Assembly: GCA_018105865.1 (NCBI GenBank)
Contig: CM030835.1
Span: forward strand, 7,669,316 to 7,733,315
Origin: Metaphire vulgaris
Taxonomy: Eukaryota; Annelida; Clitellata; Crassiclitellata; Megascolecidae
DNA length: 64,000 nt
Direction: 5' to 3'
Made by a program: the position numbers and the translations under genes. Positions 58,475 through 64,000 of the stretch are shown here, one piece after another (position 1 is the first letter of the stretch; every line of letters starts with the position of its first letter). Below the pieces are notes generated by a model. The model was not told where the DNA came from. It worked only from the letters and a program-made list of their open reading frames with translations, and did no database searches.

Positions 58475-60811
58475 ACACGCACAACGTCGACTTTCCGTTG
58501 CGTTCGAACTGCACCTGAAATCGAAAACCACTGCAACAAATAGCTGCTACGACATATTATATAGCCTATAACGCTAGTTCAGAATAATTATTCTTTAACG
58601 ATCTAAAATGCAACAATGCATATCTGTCAATAGTTATGTATATCTTTTCTCGTTAGCAGAAGGTAATTGAGATCGTTGTTTGAACTTGTTTCTCGAGAGT
58701 CCGAGGCTCAAATTACCATGCTTTGAGCGCTTATAAACGCACGAAAGTAGAAAAATCTAATTTAATCTAATCTTAAACTTCTATAACGCCACTTCACAAT
58801 GCACAGGACCATCAACTCGAAATAATCAAAGATCCAGGTCAAATCCAGGGTATCCGGCAGGACAAACGGGCGACAATCTAAGGCTAAAGTTATGGTAATC
58901 ATTTGCAAATGAGAAGCGAATTATAGCTTTTTTCTATCGCTATTCACACGAATTAATTATAACTAACACGCCTAGGCCTATATGTATATTTTACGGGCGA
59001 CAGCGCTGATGAAATGACACAGTGAGGTTTTACTGATTATTTCAATACATTGAATCGGCTTAATATGATATCGCACGTCCCATTGGTTTAGCATTAGAAA
59101 AAGGTATTAGGCGTATGCTGACTCAGCATTTGCAGTACCAAATGTAGTCATCATAGACATAACGCAGGAAGTTGCCCGACACAGCATCCGTCAAAACTAT
59201 TAATCATCCGGTAAATACCACCGAAGAGATTTTTACAGTGATTTTCAAACTTCACACTTCCGTCGTTTGACACAGCTTTTGCTTTCTTGCGATAATTATT
59301 AAAACTTCACATCTCTGAAACCTCTGAAATCGTCGATGGCTGACAGTTACGTTTCAGTTTTTTTTGTATTTTTTGGTATTCTGCTCGTCTTTCCTTCAGT
59401 CGTCGTCGTCGTCGTCTTTGCCGGATATGTGTGTTTTTCGTGTATCGCTTAATCGTTCATTGTTTATTCAACGTGTGAGATCGGCCGAAGTGTCAGACGA
59501 GCGGAGCTTCGAATATCGCCCATCCGGTCTTGAAAAGAAAAAAACCCGGCGCCGATGAGAATAAAGGGGTCTCAAAGGGAGATCGCAGCTCGCTCATTCG
59601 ACGCCGTTCTGCTAATGCATTTTTAAACCACCGCATAACAAGCCGCAAAACGTAAAGAACGAGGAGAACAAAAGGGGAATAAATTAATCCGCTTTATTTG
59701 TCCATTGCCAAAACAAGCTTACCGTCGTCGTCTCCGGTTCCTGGTGCCGTTTATCAGGCATTTAGAAGATGACTTAGAAGCGGCCGACTAGATTTTACCT
59801 TCCGAAATAACACTATGCCTCCTTGCTGCCGATGCTAAGAGCATCCCGCACAGAGCCTAACAGTCTGCAGGGATATTTCTAGGATTGTGAATTTGGGGGT
59901 GTCGACCTCAAATGGGGGGGGGGTGTTGGCGGGGTGTTAGGGGTGTCAAAATATCCCCGCTAACAGTCAATGTACAGTGTTTATGTCGCAGTCACTGGTG
60001 CAGCCAGGGTCTTGGAATGGGAGGGGGCATAGAGGCTCTCACAAACCGACAATTCCAGTAGCGCCAAAGAGGTTTTGCCGTCAGTTCTGCCAACGGGGTG
60101 AGTCCGGGGTGAAGTCCGACTCAAAAAATTGAGGGTAATATTAGAATCAAATCTTGAGATTAGAAGGATATCTTCAGACTATATATGACCACCACGGCAA
60201 TCACGCCACCACATCAAATGATATAATTCGTTCATGTTCATCGGTGAGCACACATTCCACGATGAGTATATAAGGAGGAGGCGATTCCTCTATGCCTCTC
60301 TTGTGGCTGCGCTAATGGTCACTAGCTCCCCTAACGGGGTCTGGAAAGAAGATCAGTCGCAAAAATTTAGAAATCTTTCACTTTGGAGAAATTTTGCAGG
60401 CAGACAACTATTTCGTATACCTCTCGTCCCAAAGTGGTCTCTTTGACTTTTGTCAGGCAACCCCCAAAATTTTACACGCAACCAATGTTTCCCTGCGTTT
60501 GCATTTTACGGTTTTCGATTTCTGCGTTGCTAATTGCTTGTTCTTGGTATACGAGCTAAGTACGGGTTTGCAGAAAGTACAGTCGCATGCAAAATTAGTG
60601 AAGATTTAAGAGGAAAAGTCAATTAATGTCGGAAAAGAGATCATTTTCACTTAATTCGCAAAACGTTTCCTGCAGTGAGATCGTTAATCCTTCCACAATT
60701 GCAGCACAGTCGCATCTGCATCCAAAATCAACTCAGGTGATAACAGACGTTCGCGAAGTTACGAAACTCTGCGTCTGTCTGACCTCAAAGATAAAACAGT
60801 AGGCCTATAAG
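58475..60811. other. No gene seen; scattered repeat scraps
   Basis: AT-rich unique sequence with a possible fourth copy of the retroelement tail (58,768-58,885: CTATAACGCCACTTCACAAT, AAGATCCAGGTCAAATCCAG), a GTC run at 59,399-59,416, G-rich element debris near 59,890-59,950 and a CACTGGTGCAGCCAGGG element tip at 59,995. Short frames here show no family similarity. Confidence 0.4.
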
Positions 60812-61751
60812 CAGAGATGTAGCAAGTACACAATGCTTCAAGTACAAGTACAAGTACAAGTACCTGGCCTCCGAGTACAAGTACAAGTACAAGTACTTGC
60901 ATTCTAAAAACTCCGAGTACAAGTACAAGTACAAGTACCTGGCCTTCGAGTACAAGTACAAGTACAAGTACCTGGCCTCCGAGTACAAGTACAAGTACAA
61001 GTACCTGGCCTCCGAGTACAAGTACAAGTACAAGTACCTGGCCTCCGAGTACAAGTACAAGTACCTGGTCTCCAAGTACTAGTACAACATTTTTGACATT
61101 GACATTTTTTCCGCTGACATTTTGTCCCCATGACATTTTCTACATGACATTTTGTCCGTGACATTTTGTCCTCGGACAGTTTGTCAGGCCACGAATAAAA
61201 TTGACACTATTAGCATCTAAATATCATCACAGTTGCACTAAAAAAGTAGAGATGATAGTCTTGCATCGGTCATATTAACCCTATGCGATCTCGCGATCAA
61301 GCCAGCTTGGCTAAATACGCGTTTAATTGGTGCGCCAGAAGCAGGCACACTAAGGTCTCTAATTAATGGCTGCAGTACTCCTTTCTATTAACCTCACTGT
61401 TCCAAAATACGATGTATCAGTGGCTTCATCATAAATATCGTTGAGTTCCAGGTACTTGGCCATCTGTGAGGATGTGCTTGTCATTAGCCTAAAGGAACAG
61501 CATTACTGGTACCATTGAAGTACATATAGCCAGAGATGTAGCAAGTACACAATGCTTCAAGTACAAGTACAAGTACAAGTACCTGGCCTCCGAGTACAAG
61601 TACAAGTACAAGTACTTGCATTCCTAAAACTCCGAGTACAAGTACAAGTACAAGTACCTGGCCTCCGAGTACAAGTACAAGTACAAGTACTAAAAATTTG
61701 TACTCGAGTACAACTCGAGTACAAGTACAAGTACCAAGTACTACATCTCTG
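60812..61751. mobile_element. Composite hAT element B, 940 bp, perfect 8-bp target duplication
   Basis: The same CAGAGATGTAG...CTACATCTCTG ends as element A, inserted in the opposite orientation and flanked by CCTATAAG (60,804-60,811 and 61,752-61,759). The left hexamer block is longer (60,835-61,085, several CAAGTACCTGGCCTCCGAGT units). It has a single arm of the GACATTTTGTCC repeat (about 61,096-61,185), a frameshifted hAT remnant (about 61,215-61,450, minus strand), and a right block with its own internal CAGAGATGTAGC (61,530). Confidence 0.92.
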
Positions 61752-61759
61752 CCTATAAG

Positions 61760-62344
61760 GCTTCGGCATGACGTTCTCCGCTATGGCAACAGTTGCTTAC
61801 AACGACACATCACAAGACGAAGACGATGTTAACGTACATTGAAAAAAATAGCATTTGGCAATATATCTTTGACACCTCGCCTTAATGTCAGGTTTTCTCG
61901 CTTCGCGAAGTGCTAATCCACGGCACCTTTTATATAGAATAGAAGGCGATTCATTTTTTAAAATGTATCAACATGCGGTGTCTGCGCAGAAGCGGTCGTT
62001 GATGAAAGATTGGATGTGATAAAACCCGGATTTTGACCAAATTGGAAAATGAAAGCGGTGACAAGGCAGTCTAAACGCAGGCTGATGTCGCTATATCGGT
62101 GCTCGACAGAGCATGGACAGAAGACAGCGACAAAAATTAAATCTGTTAGCGAGATTGTCATATGAATATGTACAAGACAAGATGGCCAAATGCTTCTGCT
62201 TGTCGTGCTACAAGAATCTTCTAGCTAATGAACATTTGGCGCCAGAAACATTGACATTTTTACAGTCAAGAAGTATTTACGAGCGACGTGCATTAATATT
62301 TATGAATGTGTTTTAACTGTAAAAAAGAAATATTGAAACTATGA
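61760..62344. other. No gene seen
   Basis: Nothing beyond short unassignable frames between the composite hAT element and the next short element. Confidence 0.4.
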
Positions 62345-62632
62345 CAGTGGTTGTCAGACCCCTAGCTTTGCCTCGCGTACCACTTTTGAAGATCAAAAAT
62401 TTATCGCGGACCACCTGAAAATTGGGAAAAATCATGACAAGCAAAAAAAGGTAATCGCGTGTGTGATCTTCGTCCCTCGTCAGTGCCCCGACAAGCAAAA
62501 TAAGGTCGTCACCTTACTTAATTGTGCTGCTTGCTCTTTTGAAAATATATATATCTAATTTTTCTTAACGTTTTTTCAGAATTTGCCGCGGACAACTAGA
62601 CCCCCTCTCAGACCACGGGTTGGGAACCACTG
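62345..62632. mobile_element. Intact short hAT-like element with perfect 8-bp target duplication
   Basis: It starts CAGTGGTTGTCAGACC and ends GGTTGGGAACCACTG, flanked by AACTATGA on both sides (62,337-62,344 and 62,633-62,640). Two TGACAAGCAAAAAAAGGTAATC-type units lie inside. Its tips resemble the CAGTGGTTCTCAA tips of Charlie-like hAT elements. Confidence 0.87.
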
Positions 62633-62663
62633 AACTATGACCTTCTGCGTTTTCAGTTTAAAG

Positions 62664-62895
62664 CAGGCCCGTACGAAGTAGGGGTGCAGGGGTGCAGCTG
62701 TACCCCTGGAAAAAGTATGGGGCGCAGCGCACCCCCGGAAGACGAGACTGGGGTGCAGATCTGCACCCTTGGAATTTTCGACTAAAAATATATAGAAAAT
62801 TACCTTTTTTGGCTTTTCCACCGAAAAATGTGACAACCAAACCCCTCGCTTCGAAAAATCTGCACCTCTGCTAAAAATTCCTTCCGACGTGCCTG
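62664..62895. mobile_element. Intact short hAT-like element, sister of 2742-3042
   Basis: The ends CAGGCCCGTACGAAG and CTTCCGACGTGCCTG are inverted relatives, flanked by GTTTAAAG (62,656-62,663 and 62,896-62,903). The interior GGGGTGCA/TGCACCC palindromes and the CTGCTAAAAATTCCTTCCGA end match the copy at 2742-3042, although that copy carries the TTTTTTGCTTGTCAGG unit array and this one does not. Confidence 0.88.
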
Positions 62896-62903
62896 GTTTA
62901 AAG

Positions 62904-63937
62904 TGAGAGAATATAGAGATGTTGGCGGTACTGCAGGTTTCAAGATAACGCGTCTTTCTAGTCCGATAAAGCATATAGGGGCCTACACTCAGATGTCTTG
63001 TATTAGCAAATAAACTTGTCACCGTCAGGGAGCGGTGGTCAATTTTTTCCGAGACTTAACGAAATTTTATCAAGCGCTTTCGTGTACTGTATAGGAGATT
63101 CACTTGCACACATTTTAACATGTTTTGCAAGTTTTTTTTGCTACGACGGTTGCCAAGGCAACACCATTTTACCGAAGGTACAAGACGGGAGTGGCAACCA
63201 TCACTGCATTTTCTCCTATTGCGTGTTTTTCTTAAATACAATCAATTTCTTTAAACATTATCATAATTCTAAGATAGCAGAGAATCCGTTAGAAGCAATT
63301 TTGGACTTTGGGAACTGGAAGGTGTTGCCTCAACTGTGTGTCTCGGGGACATATATAACTTACTGAAGCTATTGCGTATACAGCTTCAACTCATCAACGA
63401 AAACTTCACATATATATGTCAAATGCTCATCTACGACTCGATATAGGAATACGACGACACGCGATCGCATCAAGGTCACACGGGCTAGAGCTACATAGTC
63501 ACGAAAGCCATTGAACAAGTCATCGGAATCCCTTCCCCCACGTCACGTTTCACAGACGGAACATGCTTTACGTTACAACTACAAGAGCCACTGGTCGATA
63601 ATGATTATTCGACTACTATCGTCTTTGAGAACACGACGATGGCAGTTGTTTTGGCATAGGAAGGACTGCAGTCGATGCGGTTTACCTCTTGATCAGTCGC
63701 CGGAATCGACCGAACAAGCGCGCAAATAAACGATCTTCTTCGTTCACGTTCGTCAAACGCAACAGTCCAACCGAGTCCAGAACTCACTTGGGAACAATTC
63801 TGGGGACAGACAAACAGTAATATAGAAATGGCACACGGTCACTGCATGAGAGAAACCGGTCTGCATATTAGAAAAAAACCCGGACCTGCTTCCTAACATA
63901 ACTGTCTGTTGCGTTTCTCTCTTTTCGCATTGCTTCG

Positions 63938-63940
<3 letters not shown>
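62904..63940. other. No gene seen
   Basis: Unique sequence without a supportable coding frame. A 116-aa plus-strand frame (63,016-63,366) has no recognisable domain and no true ATG at its start. Confidence 0.35.

Positions 63941-64000
<60 letters not shown>
63941..64000. repeat. TA microsatellite running off the window
   Basis: An uninterrupted AT/TA tract reaching the last base, so its length is unknown. Confidence 0.97.

Noticed and set aside
57183..58571. Long Arg-rich frames on the plus strand and in the other minus frame at the GPCR locus
   Set aside because: GC-rich coding DNA lacks stop codons in other frames. Only the minus-strand receptor frame has hydrophobic helices and family motifs.
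60759..61164. Leu-Val-Leu-Val and Tyr-Leu-Tyr-Leu frames of up to 125 aa
   Set aside because: They are translations of the TACTTG hexamer array in composite hAT element B.

Overview
The window is from a metazoan nuclear genome, most likely a marine invertebrate and possibly a deuterostome such as an echinoderm or hemichordate. That placement is inferred from spliced animal genes with GT-AG introns, dense short transposons, many microsatellites and a very frequent TAGGCCTA octamer. I cannot name the species. There is no sign of bacterial, viral or organellar sequence.

Layout. Bases 1-11,990 hold no convincing gene. They carry decayed and intact short hAT-type elements (CAG...CTG ends, 8-bp target duplications), a tRNA-derived SINE and simple repeats. 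Bases 11,993-35,661 form one block of about 69 head-to-tail copies of a 343-bp satellite, interrupted by a 100-N assembly gap (29,001-29,100) and two scrambled stretches. Bases 35,662-37,241 are a transition without a gene. Bases 37,242-48,977 hold the two well supported genes, both on the plus strand. The first is a five-exon secernin-family gene (417 aa) whose catalytic signature looks degraded. The second is a seven-exon Rab18 small GTPase (205 aa) with an unusual two-residue tail after the last cysteine. Their introns contain a LINE tail, SINE copies, a 1.1-kb hAT element, a short hAT element and a long GAT repeat.

Bases 49,000-57,100 are mostly transposon debris and microsatellites, with one unidentified exon-like open frame near 54.5 kb that is partly duplicated. 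At 57,153-58,388 (minus strand) lies a GC- and CpG-rich, apparently intronless class A GPCR frame. A TATA box sits upstream, and the first ATG after it is one base out of frame with the receptor. Bases 58,500-64,000 are again non-genic and include a second copy of the large hAT element plus two fresh short ones.

The most interesting material is the satellite array with local variant clustering, the composite hAT element family built from TACTTG hexamer blocks and a hairpin-forming GACATTTTGTCC block, the secernin that lacks family catalytic residues, and the GPCR start-codon frame conflict. The two gene neighbours have no evident functional link beyond both families being connected with membrane traffic.
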